Source of the DNA: Tous-C4FEB sp044356555 | GTDB lineage: Bacteria; Verrucomicrobiota; Verrucomicrobiia; Opitutales; Opitutaceae | Reading direction: 5' to 3' | Length of the DNA: 64,000 bases | NCBI GenBank assembly: GCA_044356555.1 | Contig: JBIKWB010000020.1 | Span: 1 to 64,000 of the forward strand | Part shown: positions 1-8,752 of the stretch, piece by piece | Numbering within the stretch: position 1 is the stretch's first letter | Layout: each line of letters begins with the position of its first letter | Translations under genes and position numbers: made by a program | The notes under the pieces: model-generated | What the model saw: only the letters and a program-made list of their open reading frames with translations | Told to the model about the DNA's origin: nothing | Databases searched by the model: none

Positions 1-2
1 AC

Positions 3-392
3 AACGGCCGGGCCGACATCGAAAACCGGATCAAGGAACTCGGCACCCAGTTTGGCTTGAAGGGCCTGTGCTGCCGCTCGTTCTGGGCCACCGAAGCGGC
101 CTGTCACCTCGCCATCTGCGCCTACAACCTGTGCGTCGGTCTCCAGCGCCGGCTCGGTCAACCTCAACGCGCGGAACTGACCACCCTGCGCTGGCGCCTG
201 TTTTCCTGCGCCGCGGTCTTCAGCCACGCCGCCGGCAAACCCACCCTCAAGCTTGCCGTCGCCACGCCCCAACGCCGCGCTTGGTGGCACGTTCTCCTGC
301 GCCAATTGAGTGCCGACGAGCACTGCGATGCAGTTGCCGCTCTCTCCGCCAGAGCCGGTCCTCACCAACTTATCCTACCCTCAATTGCATGA
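3..392 (+). CDS. IS1380-type transposase, C-terminal part (5' end outside window)
   Basis: The reading frame is open from base 3, so the gene starts before the window. The first residues, NGRADIENRIKELGTQFG, followed by a tryptophan/threonine/glutamate segment (SFWATEAACHLAICAYNL), match the end of the DDE catalytic domain of IS1380-family (IS4-like) transposases, where the last acidic catalytic residue lies in a Y-N-x-R-A-x-x-E-N-R-I-K motif. About 129 residues are visible, consistent with the normal C-terminus. The enzyme would cut and paste its own element. I did not find a convincing terminal inverted repeat; the element probably ends within the roughly 60 bases after the stop. The family assignment is from motif memory. 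Confidence 0.75.
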   Translation, partial: NGRADIENRIKELGTQFGLKGLCCRSFWATEAACHLAICAYNLCVGLQRRLGQPQRAELTTLRWRLFSCAAVFSHAAGKPTLKLAVATPQRRAWWHVLLRQLSADEHCDAVAALSARAGPHQLILPSIA

Positions 393-661
393 GTTCGGCT
401 CAGATGAGTCCGGGTTTTTTGTGCGACGCTGCCACGCGGGCCCCTTCGGCCGAACTGGTGGCTCTGGTCCTCGACCGCCTTCACCAAAAGAAGACTACGC
501 CCGCGACGAGGCGTCGGGTTCGGCCACTGCTTGGTCGCCGCGATACGCTCGGGCAAACGTCTCCGCCATCTCTTGTTCCGATAGGGGCGGGCCGATCACA
601 TCCACTTGCGTCTGCTTGCGTCTGCTTTCGGCTGCGAGGCGGGCGGCCCCGCTCGCCGCCG

Positions 662-1525
662 CTAGTTTTTCGGCAGACCAAATTCGTAGCGGAGGCTCCA
701 GGTGCGCGTCGCGCCGGGGGCCAATTCTGTAATGAGGTAGGGCTCGATGCTCCAAGTGTTGCTGTTGCCCCAGACCGGGCAGAGATCGGGCGGGAAGTCG
801 GTCGTGAACACGATTTCGGTGAGGAGCGGGTGCGAGACTCGGGCGCGCAGCGGTTGGCCGCGGGGCAGGCGGAGTTGCTCGAAATGGCCGTCGCGCTCGG
901 ACTCGAAGCGGCGCTTAAAAGTGAGGCGCGAGGCGGTGTCGAGGGCGTAGCCGGGGTTTTCGGCGAAGGTCGTACCGGCGGGGAGGTCGCAGGTGAGCAG
1001 GCGATCGTTGAGCGCAAAAAACGGGTGGGCGAACCAGTGCAATGGCAATGGGCGCTCGCCCGTGTTGGTCACTTGCGTGGACGAGGTGAGGGTGCGGCCG
1101 GCGAGCGCGATGTGGCGGGTGAGTTGGGTACCGTAGCCGTCGCCCGATTGCGCGGTGCAGAATTCAAGGGCGTCGCCGGCCGGCGTGATGTGCCACGTGC
1201 AGGGTTTGGTGACGGTAAATTTGGCGTCGGCCGAGCGCACGACTTCGCCGATACCGACGACCCAGCCGCGGTCGTCGCGGAGCCTGAGAGGGCGCTGCGT
1301 ATGGAAGTCGGAGTGGCGAAACGATTCGGGCAAGCCTTGGCCGTTGTGCGGCGTAGGATCCGGCTGGGGCCATTGTGGGCCGGCGAGGAGGGGGCCGAGG
1401 CGGGCATCGCTCACCTGCCAGATATAGCCGCCCCAGCAATAGCGCGCGCCCTGCCGCGCCTGTTCCGTGGGGTCGGCGGGGTCGAGCAAATCAACGGTGA
1501 GCGCGGAATTGGCGAGGCGCAGCAT
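662..1525 (-). CDS. Aldose 1-epimerase (galactose mutarotase)-like protein
   Basis: A protein of about 287 residues with the feel of a galactose-mutarotase-like beta-sandwich: a short N-terminal strand (MLRLANSALTVDLL), a tryptophan-rich carbohydrate-binding-like segment (RYCWGGYIWQVSD), an internal THPFFAL-like stretch (LHWFAHPFFAL) and a C-terminal WSIEPYLITEL. Members interconvert sugar anomers or bind sugars in the cytoplasm. The frame opens 17 codons further upstream at 1576, but those residues are not family-like, so I start at the ATG at 1525. It lies in a minus-strand run with the ABC exporter and the sugar oxidoreductase/symporter pair, which fits carbohydrate metabolism. The substrate is unknown, and a non-catalytic sugar-binding role is possible. 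Confidence 0.6.
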   Translation of the reverse strand: MLRLANSALTVDLLDPADPTEQARQGARYCWGGYIWQVSDARLGPLLAGPQWPQPDPTPHNGQGLPESFRHSDFHTQRPLRLRDDRGWVVGIGEVVRSADAKFTVTKPCTWHITPAGDALEFCTAQSGDGYGTQLTRHIALAGRTLTSSTQVTNTGERPLPLHWFAHPFFALNDRLLTCDLPAGTTFAENPGYALDTASRLTFKRRFESERDGHFEQLRLPRGQPLRARVSHPLLTEIVFTTDFPPDLCPVWGNSNTWSIEPYLITELAPGATRTWSLRYEFGLPKN

Positions 1526-1713
1526 AGGAGCAGGGTGAGGTGGGACGGCGGAGAGGAAAAAGTGACCCGATGCCAAATCGGGTTCAGAGTGGCTCGAAAG
1601 CGGATCGAGGTAGCGGCAGGGTTGCCACGCCGCGACCGGCCACGCGGGAAATCGCCCGCAAGCGGGCTCCTGCCTCCGGACCGCTCGGTCTCATCTTGAA
1701 AGAGCGCCGGGTA

Positions 1714-2250
1714 TCACTTGACGCGTCGGACGCGGACGGTGGTGTTTTTGCCCTCGATGGAGAGAGCGAAAGCGCCGGCGGGGCGGGGTTGGATTTCGAT
1801 CTCGCGACCGGCGATCTCGAAGGGAATGGGCTCGGTGCCTTCCCAGATTTGGCCGTTGTCGAGGGCGAAGCTGTTGCCACCGACCCAACCGGTGGCGCGG
1901 GCCTTGAGGGCGGGCGCGGAGCGCCAGTCGTTGTTGAGCGTGGGGATGCCGAATCGCTCGAGCACGCCGCGTTTGCGGTCGGCGGCGACGGCCTCAGCGG
2001 TGGTCGCGGCGGTCGCCGGGGAACTCGTGTCGGTCGCAGCCTGGCGTTGGGCGGCGACGCTGACGGAAGCTCTGAAGTGCCGGATGAGCGCGGCGTCGAT
2101 TACGCCGAGTTGGTCGGGTGAAAGTTTATCGAGGCCGGCGCGCGCGTAGTCCTCGGCAGTCATGATGACCTTGAGGCCGGGGAACGATTCGGCGCGGAGA
2201 CCGATGACGGAGCAGAGCAGCAGCAGGCCGAGGCAGAGGCGGGTTTTCAT
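1714..2250 (-). CDS. Small secreted protein of unknown function
   Basis: 178 residues. A clear signal peptide (MKTRLCLGLLLLCSVIGLRA, with cleavage plausible after LRA) precedes a short helical region and an Ala/Thr-rich linker around residues 65-90. The C-terminal third looks beta-rich: it has tryptophans at WVGGN and IWEGTEP, then paired strands ending in TTVRVRRVK. The pattern suggests a small periplasmic protein, but I recognise no family. It begins only about 30 bases downstream of the ABC exporter gene and may be co-transcribed with it. Confidence 0.65.
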   Translation of the reverse strand: MKTRLCLGLLLLCSVIGLRAESFPGLKVIMTAEDYARAGLDKLSPDQLGVIDAALIRHFRASVSVAAQRQAATDTSSPATAATTAEAVAADRKRGVLERFGIPTLNNDWRSAPALKARATGWVGGNSFALDNGQIWEGTEPIPFEIAGREIEIQPRPAGAFALSIEGKNTTVRVRRVK

Positions 2251-2280
2251 GGGGGAAAAACGGGAAAGTGGAGGTGACGG

Positions 2281-4053
2281 TCAGCCGGTGGGCGCGTCGT
2301 CGCCGAGCGTCTGAGCGTGGATAAGTTCGGCGAAAACACCGCGGCGCGCAAGGAGCGAGGCGTAGTTGCCCTCTTCCAAGATTGCGCCGTCGCGGAGGAC
2401 GATGATGCGGTCGGCGTTCTTGATCGTGCTGAGACGGTGGGCGATGGTGATAACGGTGCGGCCTTGGGCGAGGCGCTCGAGGGCTTGTTGGATGAGCCGC
2501 TCGCTTTCGTAGTCGAGGGCGGAGGTGGCCTCGTCGAGGATGAGCACGGGCGGGTTGCGCAATACGGCGCGGGCGATGGCGAGGCGCTGGCGTTGACCGC
2601 CGGAGAGGGTGACGCCGCGTTCGCCGACGGGAGTGGCGTAGCCTTGGGGCATGGTGAGGATGAACTCCTCGGCGTTGGCGAGCCGGGCGGCGGCGCGGAC
2701 CTCGGCGTCGGTGGCGGTGGCGTGGGCGAAGCGGATGTTTTCCTCGATGGTGCCGGAGAGCAAAATGCTCTCTTGCATGACGACCGCCATCTGGCGGCGG
2801 ATCCAGCGCATATCCCATTCGCGCTGGGGCACGCCGTCGATGAGGATCTGGCCGGTGGTGGGCGCGTAGAGGCCCAGGAGAAGATTGGCGAGGGTGCTCT
2901 TGCCCGCGCCGGAGGCGCCGACGAGGGCGACATTTTCACCGGGGCGGATGGTGAGCGAGAGATCGTGGATGACGCGTTTATCGGTTTCGGGGTAGGTGAA
3001 GGCGACGCGGTCGAAGACGATGTCGCCGGTGAGCCGGGTCTCGCGGCGCGCGCCGTGCCACTCCTCGACGTAGGGAGAGTCGATGAGTTCCTTGATGCTC
3101 GCGTAGCTCTCGCGGCCGGCGAACCACGGCTCGCTCAGGCCGATGACCATCTGCACGGGCGAAAGAATCACGGGCAGACCGGCAATGAAGGCGACGAGTG
3201 TGCCGACGGTCATCTGCCCGTTGATGGCGAGGATCGCGCCGCCGGCGACGACCAGAGCGGCGATGGCCTGCGTGCTCACATAGGTGAACGTGCCGAAAAC
3301 CGCGCTGACCCACGATTGGTCCACGCGGCTGCGGGCGAAGTCTCCGCTCGTGCGGTCGAGCAGCAACTCGGCCTGTTTTTCCTCGCCGAAGCTGCGCACG
3401 AGCCGGAGCGCGGAGATGAACTCACTGGCGGTGCCGGTGAGTTTTTCCTGAGCGAGGCGGGCCTCGTGGTTGGTGCGCTGGAGTTTTGAGAAGAAGCGCC
3501 ATTTCGCGAAGGCCCAGACGGGCAGAGCGAGCACGAGCACGGCGGTGAGCCGCCAGTTAAGAAACGCGAGGACCAGCAGGACGCCGCCGCTGTAAAGAAT
3601 GACGGGCAGGAACTGGTTGAGAATGGTGTAAAGCAGCGACTCGATTTTTTGCGTATCGAACGCGTATTTCGAAAGCAGGCGCCCGGTTTTCTGGCGGTCG
3701 AGGTAGCTGAAGCTGAGATACTGCAACCGGAAAAAAATCCGGCTGCGCAGCTCGACCATCTGGCGGGCCATAACCTTGGCGAGTTCGTTGGCCCCGAGGA
3801 TGGAGAACAGGTAGTGCAGGCCGAGCAGCGCGGCAAAGACGGCGGTGGCGAGCAGCACGTCGCGCGAGTCGCCCGCGGGCACCGAACGGTCGATGATGTG
3901 GGCGAAGATCAGCGGGCAAGGCGCGATGGCGAGGCTGCGCAGCAACGCCAGGCCGACGCCCGGCGCCAGGACGCGGCGGACGCGCCACAGATAACCGAGA
4001 AGAGTGGGCGCTTGGAGCGGCTCGTGGGACATGACGGCGCGGAACGTAGCCAT
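2281..4053 (-). CDS. ABC exporter, fused permease and ATPase (MsbA/MDR-like)
   Basis: A 590-residue half-transporter that would work as a homodimer in the inner membrane to export a lipid, drug or peptide. The N-terminal half has about six membrane segments, starting near residue 30 (GVGLALLRSLAIAPCPLIFAH). The nucleotide-binding domain carries Walker A (GASGAGKST), the signature LSGGQRQR, Walker B (VLILDEATSALD) and the switch histidine (TIAHRLSTI). The length is normal for type-IV fused ABC exporters. An internal ATG at 4032 is an equally good start; neither has an obvious ribosome binding site. The substrate cannot be told from the sequence. Confidence 0.95.
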   Translation of the reverse strand: MATFRAVMSHEPLQAPTLLGYLWRVRRVLAPGVGLALLRSLAIAPCPLIFAHIIDRSVPAGDSRDVLLATAVFAALLGLHYLFSILGANELAKVMARQMVELRSRIFFRLQYLSFSYLDRQKTGRLLSKYAFDTQKIESLLYTILNQFLPVILYSGGVLLVLAFLNWRLTAVLVLALPVWAFAKWRFFSKLQRTNHEARLAQEKLTGTASEFISALRLVRSFGEEKQAELLLDRTSGDFARSRVDQSWVSAVFGTFTYVSTQAIAALVVAGGAILAINGQMTVGTLVAFIAGLPVILSPVQMVIGLSEPWFAGRESYASIKELIDSPYVEEWHGARRETRLTGDIVFDRVAFTYPETDKRVIHDLSLTIRPGENVALVGASGAGKSTLANLLLGLYAPTTGQILIDGVPQREWDMRWIRRQMAVVMQESILLSGTIEENIRFAHATATDAEVRAAARLANAEEFILTMPQGYATPVGERGVTLSGGQRQRLAIARAVLRNPPVLILDEATSALDYESERLIQQALERLAQGRTVITIAHRLSTIKNADRIIVLRDGAILEEGNYASLLARRGVFAELIHAQTLGDDAPTG

Positions 4054-4109
4054 CGCGCGCGGAACGCCAAGGGGCTTTTGCGGCCCGACCGACGGTCCGG
4101 CCGCAGACC

Positions 4110-5219
4110 TTATCGTTGGTGGCGGCGTGGGCTACCGTCGCCGTGGAGGGCGTGGTAGTAGGGGTCGCCGGGGACGATGCTGCCGCGAACGACGGGACGG
4201 CCGGTGAACGCGCTCTTGTAGAGCGCGGTCAACAACTCGAGCGTGCGCCGGGCCTCTGGGCCGCTGAGCAGTGGGCGGCGGTTTGCGTCCATGTCAGCGA
4301 TGAGGGTTTCGAGCTGCGCGGCGTGGGTTGAACCCACGTCGGTGGGGAACTGTTTCCAGGCCTGGGTCAACGTGTCGCCCTCGCCTTCGCTGGCAGCGGC
4401 GGGGGTGAACCGCCAATGGTCGCGGTTGTAACTGTAGAGGTGGGTGAGTTCGACGGTGGCGCGCTGGTAATCGAGGCGGATGTAAGTCTCCTGGCGCGGA
4501 CTGAGGGCGCTGTTGACGACGGAGGCTTGAGCGCCGTTGGCGAATTGGACGAGTGCCATCGAGACGTCTTCGACCTCGATCGCGCGGTCGAGAGTGGCGG
4601 CCATCGCGCGGATCTCGGTCCAGTCGCCGAGGAGGTGGAGCAGGTGATCCATGGCGTGGATGCCGAGTCCCATGGTGGGTCCGCCGAGTTCGGTGGCCCA
4701 CTTGCCGCGCCAAGGCACCGCGTAGTAGGCGGCGTCGCGGAACCAGACGGTGTTGCAGATCGCGACGAGAGGTCGGCCGAGCAGGCCTTCGTCGGCAAGG
4801 CGGCGGAGGTGTGCGGTCGAAGAGGCGAAGCGCATCTGAAACACACAGGAAGCGAACTTTCCCGTGCGCCGTTCGGCGGCTTCGATGAGATCGAGTTCGG
4901 CGAGCGACGCGCAAAACGGTTTTTCACACAGCACCCAGGCGCCGGCCTCCATGGCGGTGATGCTCATGGCCGCGTGGAACGAGGGCGGCGCGGCGATGAA
5001 GACTAGATCGGGTTTTTCGGTCGCGAGCGCGGTGGCGTAGTCGGTGTAGAAATGCGCGATTTTGTGCCGTTCGCTGAAGGTGCGCACGCGGTCGGCGTCG
5101 ATGTCGACCGCGGCCGAGAGCACGACACGGCCGCCGGAACTCTCGGCGGCGCGGACGTGGGCGTCGGCGATGCCGCCGGTGCCGACAAGAATGGCGCGAT
5201 AGGTTTTGGAAGTGCTCAA
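4110..5219 (-). CDS. Gfo/Idh/MocA family NAD(P)-dependent oxidoreductase
   Basis: 369 residues. The N-terminal Rossmann fold has the dinucleotide loop VGTGGIADAH near residues 12-21, and the conserved family motif EKPF follows (LCEKPFCASLAELD). The C-terminal alpha/beta domain contains the GIHAMDHLLHL stretch that holds the catalytic-type histidine and aspartate. Such enzymes oxidise or epimerise sugars, inositols or related polyols in the cytoplasm. The start codon overlaps the stop codon of the upstream symporter by four bases (ATGA), which indicates translational coupling: the symporter probably imports the substrate. The exact sugar is unknown. Confidence 0.93.
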   Translation of the reverse strand: MSTSKTYRAILVGTGGIADAHVRAAESSGGRVVLSAAVDIDADRVRTFSERHKIAHFYTDYATALATEKPDLVFIAAPPSFHAAMSITAMEAGAWVLCEKPFCASLAELDLIEAAERRTGKFASCVFQMRFASSTAHLRRLADEGLLGRPLVAICNTVWFRDAAYYAVPWRGKWATELGGPTMGLGIHAMDHLLHLLGDWTEIRAMAATLDRAIEVEDVSMALVQFANGAQASVVNSALSPRQETYIRLDYQRATVELTHLYSYNRDHWRFTPAAASEGEGDTLTQAWKQFPTDVGSTHAAQLETLIADMDANRRPLLSGPEARRTLELLTALYKSAFTGRPVVRGSIVPGDPYYHALHGDGSPRRHQR

Positions 5220-7156
5220 GCAGGGTCCTTACGTTGGGTGAAGACGGTGAGTCCGAGCAACGACTGGGTCGGCGCGGGGAAGGCGTAGCTGGCGAGGTAG
5301 CCGCACACGAGGCAGGCGAGGATGGAGAACGTCGGGTAGAGGACGGGTGTGACCATCGAGCCCTGCCAAAGGACGAGCGTGATGAGGAGGCTGCAAATGA
5401 CGCCGATGACCGAGCCCTGCCAGTTGGCGCGCTTGGTGAACATCCCGAGCCCGTAGCAGCCGGCGAAGCCGCCGCCGAGCACCGCCTGCAAGGCGAACCA
5501 AGCGTCGAAGGCGGACTTGATGTCGAAGAGTGCGAGCAACAACGCGGTGCCGACGCCGATGACGCCCGAAATCACCGTGATCCACTCGGCGAGCCGCACG
5601 CTTTTGGCGGGGGTGGCGCTCCGGTTGAAACGCTCGTAGAAATCCACGGAGACGAGGGTCGCCACACTGTTCATGCAACTGGAGAGGGTGGACATGGAGG
5701 CGGCGAAGATGCCGGCGATAATCAGACCGGTGACACCGACGGGCAGCTCGGACGCGATGAAGTGAGGGAACGTCGCATCGACAGACAGCAGGGGGTTCAT
5801 CTTCTCGGGATGTTGCTGGTAGAAAACGAAGAGCGCGGTGCCGATGGCGAAGAACGTGATGCTGCCGGGCACGACCACGGCGGCGAGCGTCCACATCGAC
5901 CAGCCGGCCTCTTTGGGATTCTTGGTCGAGAGAGCGCGCTGCATCATGACCTGATCCTTCGGATACGTAATCAGGTCGATGATGGCGAACATGACGAAAG
6001 CCCAGACCGTGGGTCGGAGCAGATCGAAGCTCCAGTCGAAGGTGTGCATTTTGGCGTTCTCATTGGCAACGCGGACGAATTCCGGCAGGCCGCCGTCGAT
6101 GCCCGTGATCACGTAGCCGATCGCGAAAAATGCGCCGCCGAGCATGACGAAGACCTGGAGCACGTCGGTCCAAATGACCGCCTTCATGCCGCCAAGCAGC
6201 GTGTAGGCGATGGTGACGATGCCCATCAGCACGATGCTCAAAATGACATTGAGCCCGGTGACCGCGGAGAGGGCGAGGGAAGGAAGAAACAGCACGGTGC
6301 TCATGCGGCCGCCGAGCTGGATCAGAATGTTGAGCGCGCTGGCGAGGACGCGGATCGACGGATGGAAACGCATCTCCAGGTATTGGTAGACCGAGGTGAC
6401 GTTCAGCCGGCGGATCATCGGCACGATGTAGATGGCCACGAGGGCGGTGCTGATGAGACCGACGGCGTCGCGGGCGAGAATCTGCCAGTTGGTGGCGAAG
6501 GATTTGGCGGGGATGCCGATGAACGAGATCGCGCTGGTGCCGGTGGCATAGAGGCTGAGACCGGCGGCCCACCATGGGATCGAGCGACCTCCGAGGAAGA
6601 AGTCGTCGTTGCTCTGCTTTTTCTCTTTCAGATAAAAGTAGAGCCCGATGCCGGCGGAGAACACGAGGTAGCCGATGATGATGACCCAATCGAGAGCACG
6701 CAGGTGGCGCTGGTTGGCGGTGAGCTCGACCCGCGAGACTTCGTTGGGTGCGCCGACGGTTGCGGCGCGCGTCTCGGCGATAAAGCCGGCGGGGGCCGGG
6801 CGAAGCGCGATCAGTTCACCGGGTAACGTGACTTTGCCGAAAGGGGCCCACGTGTCGGTGATCGCGTGGTAGGCCAGCACCGTGAGTTCACGCGGGCCGG
6901 AGAGCGTGGCACCGAGGAGATGGGCTTGGGCGCTGCGGACTAGGACGTCGCCGAAGAGCGGGCTCGGCGCGGGTTTTTTGGGCTGATCGGCGGCGGCGAT
7001 GGCGGCGGGCGGCGCGAGGAGTGCGGCGGCGGCGGGCGTGAGGGACGTGAGACGGAGCTCGGTGAGCGGGGCTTCCGGTTCGGCGGCGCGCGCCGACCAT
7101 GAAGCGATCAACAAGAGCAGAAAAAGGGGTAACGCGCGGCGGAAATAGTAGGGCAT
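5216..7156 (-). CDS. Sodium:solute symporter (SSS family) with a periplasmic N-terminal extension
   Basis: About 646 residues. After a signal sequence (MPYYFRRALPLFLLLLIASW) there is a soluble stretch of about 130 residues, then the SSS core beginning near LDWVIIIGYLVFSAGIGLYFYLKEKK, with the characteristic FFLGGRSIPWWAAGLSLYATGTSAISF segment and about 13 membrane spans. It would import a sugar, sialic-acid-like or carboxylate substrate with sodium. The N-terminal portion contains a blade-like motif (YHAITDTWAPFGKV...PAGFIAET) that resembles part of a kelch repeat, so the extension may be a remnant of the mutarotase/kelch domains fused to some SSS proteins. The frame opens earlier at a TTG (7192); I prefer the ATG at the signal peptide. 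It is coupled to the downstream oxidoreductase. Confidence 0.9.
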   Translation of the reverse strand: MPYYFRRALPLFLLLLIASWSARAAEPEAPLTELRLTSLTPAAAALLAPPAAIAAADQPKKPAPSPLFGDVLVRSAQAHLLGATLSGPRELTVLAYHAITDTWAPFGKVTLPGELIALRPAPAGFIAETRAATVGAPNEVSRVELTANQRHLRALDWVIIIGYLVFSAGIGLYFYLKEKKQSNDDFFLGGRSIPWWAAGLSLYATGTSAISFIGIPAKSFATNWQILARDAVGLISTALVAIYIVPMIRRLNVTSVYQYLEMRFHPSIRVLASALNILIQLGGRMSTVLFLPSLALSAVTGLNVILSIVLMGIVTIAYTLLGGMKAVIWTDVLQVFVMLGGAFFAIGYVITGIDGGLPEFVRVANENAKMHTFDWSFDLLRPTVWAFVMFAIIDLITYPKDQVMMQRALSTKNPKEAGWSMWTLAAVVVPGSITFFAIGTALFVFYQQHPEKMNPLLSVDATFPHFIASELPVGVTGLIIAGIFAASMSTLSSCMNSVATLVSVDFYERFNRSATPAKSVRLAEWITVISGVIGVGTALLLALFDIKSAFDAWFALQAVLGGGFAGCYGLGMFTKRANWQGSVIGVICSLLITLVLWQGSMVTPVLYPTFSILACLVCGYLASYAFPAPTQSLLGLTVFTQRKDPA

Positions 7157-7238
7157 CGCCCTGAAATTCAGAAGAGCGGCGGCTTGTTTCAAGTCGCTAT
7201 TTCACGAACATTCAGCCGCGCCGTCCGAGCGAAAAAAA

Positions 7239-7260
7239 GCCGCGCTGAGTGAAGCGCGGC
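7239..7260 (-). terminator. Rho-independent terminator of the ferritin-like gene
   Basis: A perfect 8-bp stem (GCCGCGCT / AGCGCGGC) with a 6-base loop. Read on the minus strand it is followed at once by seven Ts (plus-strand A run 7232-7238). It sits 22 bases after the stop of the minus-strand gene at 7282, so it separates that gene from the symporter gene. Confidence 0.88.
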
Positions 7261-7281
7261 GTGATTGTTCGCCAATCCGAG

Positions 7282-8595
7282 TCAGGAGACGCCCGCCAGG
7301 CGGAGGATCTTCTCCCCGGTGAGCCGACGCTCGGGCGGGAGCGCATGGGGCGTGCGATTTCCGTGGATCACGGCGAACTCTTTGAATTTTTCCTGGGTGG
7401 CTTTGACAAACTGATCGGTCGGCCGGGTCTCGCCGCAAAGAGCCATCATCTCGGGCAGCCAGCGGTGGCCGTAGCGGACGTGGTTCTGTTCGTCGTTGCG
7501 GTCGAAGGCGAGGAGGGTGTCGGCCTCGAAGTCGTTGAGCTCGCGCACGCGGTCCATGACGAGTGCTTTGGTGGGAAAGCTGCCGGCTTCGAATTCCATC
7601 GTCATCATCGCGTAGCGCTCGTGGGGCGGCATCTGGACGAGGATGTTGTAGAGATCGAGCGAGTGCTCGACGGTCATGAGATCGACGCCGAGTTTCGGGA
7701 GTTGGCGGAAGCCGAACTGGCTGTGGCGGGACTCATCCCAAAGATGGCGGGCCATGTCGTGGTGCAGATCGAAGGGCGCGTTGGGCGTGTCGACAAAGAC
7801 GGTCGCGAGGTAGTCCACGGCGTCCATTTCCAACATGAGCCACACGTAAACCATGAGGCGGATGACACGGGCATCCGTCTTGGGGTCGACGAGCCACGAG
7901 CGTACGATCGGCGTCTCGGTGGGATCTTGGCTGAATGCGCTGGAGCAGGTCGGATACTTGCCCCGGTTGCAGGTGGCGGGATGGGAGAAGGGGGTCTGCG
8001 CGTGTTGCCACACGTAGCTGGCCGCGAGCGGGAGCCGGGTTTCTTGGCCGAGCCAGCCGCCGAGATCGTCGAGAGCCTGCGTGAGATGGAGCGACCACTC
8101 GCGGGCGTCGATGCCGGCCAGGTAGGGCGCGATCTCACGGGCATGGCGGTCCTCGTCGGCGATGAACTCTTCGACGAGTTTCTTGGACGGCCAATCGGCG
8201 AGCGGGTCGGTGACCTTGAGGTAGTGGCGGTAGGCTGAAAGCAGCGCGGGTTTGAGGACCTGATAGAAACCGGCGGTGAGGACGAGCGGGTCTTGGGTGC
8301 AAGTGCCGGTGGCCTCGTTGAAGATGCGGCGGACGGAGTCGCGGACGGACTCGGTCGTGCCGAAGGACGACAACTCGCGCCCGCGCTCGCGGAGGAAGCG
8401 GGCGTGGCCGGCGGATTCCCACGCGTGTTGGCAGAGGAGATATTTCAACTCGGGCTCGCCGACCCGGTAGATGAGCGTGGTGACCGTGCGGAGGAACTCG
8501 CGCTCGACTTCGAAAAGCAGGCGGAGCAGGCGCGCCATTTCGCTGACGGCGGCCATGCGGCCGGCGGCGGGACGGGCGGGAGCAGAGGTGGTCAT
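7282..8595 (-). CDS. Ferritin-like di-iron protein of unknown function
   Basis: 437 residues, predominantly helical. Two halves each carry ferritin-like metal-ligand motifs: E60-S-A-G-H64 with E148-D-R-H151 in the first, and E256 with E288-S-R-H291 in the second. The ExxH spacing is typical of di-iron four-helix bundles (ferritin-like superfamily, DUF455-like). There is no signal peptide. A cysteine pair lies in a central insertion (C209, C217). The gene is followed by a strong terminator and lies downstream of a PhyH-type dioxygenase on the same strand, 157 bases apart. I infer a redox or oxygenase role for a small molecule, possibly in the same pathway as its neighbour. The exact family and substrate are not known to me. 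Confidence 0.75.
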   Translation of the reverse strand: MTTSAPARPAAGRMAAVSEMARLLRLLFEVEREFLRTVTTLIYRVGEPELKYLLCQHAWESAGHARFLRERGRELSSFGTTESVRDSVRRIFNEATGTCTQDPLVLTAGFYQVLKPALLSAYRHYLKVTDPLADWPSKKLVEEFIADEDRHAREIAPYLAGIDAREWSLHLTQALDDLGGWLGQETRLPLAASYVWQHAQTPFSHPATCNRGKYPTCSSAFSQDPTETPIVRSWLVDPKTDARVIRLMVYVWLMLEMDAVDYLATVFVDTPNAPFDLHHDMARHLWDESRHSQFGFRQLPKLGVDLMTVEHSLDLYNILVQMPPHERYAMMTMEFEAGSFPTKALVMDRVRELNDFEADTLLAFDRNDEQNHVRYGHRWLPEMMALCGETRPTDQFVKATQEKFKEFAVIHGNRTPHALPPERRLTGEKILRLAGVS

Positions 8596-8675
8596 GCGGG
8601 AGTGGGACGCTGACGGGAAGTTGCGTGGATCACTGGTCTTTCTCTTTCCGGTTTCCCTTAACCTTTCTTCTTTCC

Positions 8676-8732
8676 CTTAATCTTTCTGCGGCTCCCGTTT
8701 CGAAATCAGGTGGAGGAAAGAAAAAGATTAAG
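8676..8732. repeat. CT/AG-rich palindrome, family shared with 14681-14777
   Basis: The arms CTTAATCTTT (8676-8685) and AAAGATTAAG (8723-8732) are perfect inverted repeats inside a longer, imperfectly self-complementary pyrimidine/purine tract (about 8634-8748). A similar arrangement stands at 14681-14777. It lies between the dioxygenase and the ferritin-like gene and could fold in RNA, perhaps as an attenuator, but it lacks a T run. Confidence 0.6.
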
Positions 8733-8752
8733 ATGAAAGAGAACGATTCGCA

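Noticed and set aside
495..755. 86-residue minus-strand frame (tail EMAETFARAYRGDQ)
   Set aside because: The tail looks mildly protein-like, but the N-terminus overlaps the mutarotase-like gene and no start or binding site fits; too weak to call.
68..1699. 543-residue plus-strand frame
   Set aside because: Antisense to the mutarotase-like gene and in the wrong frame of the transposase, with extreme Gly/Arg/Glu content.
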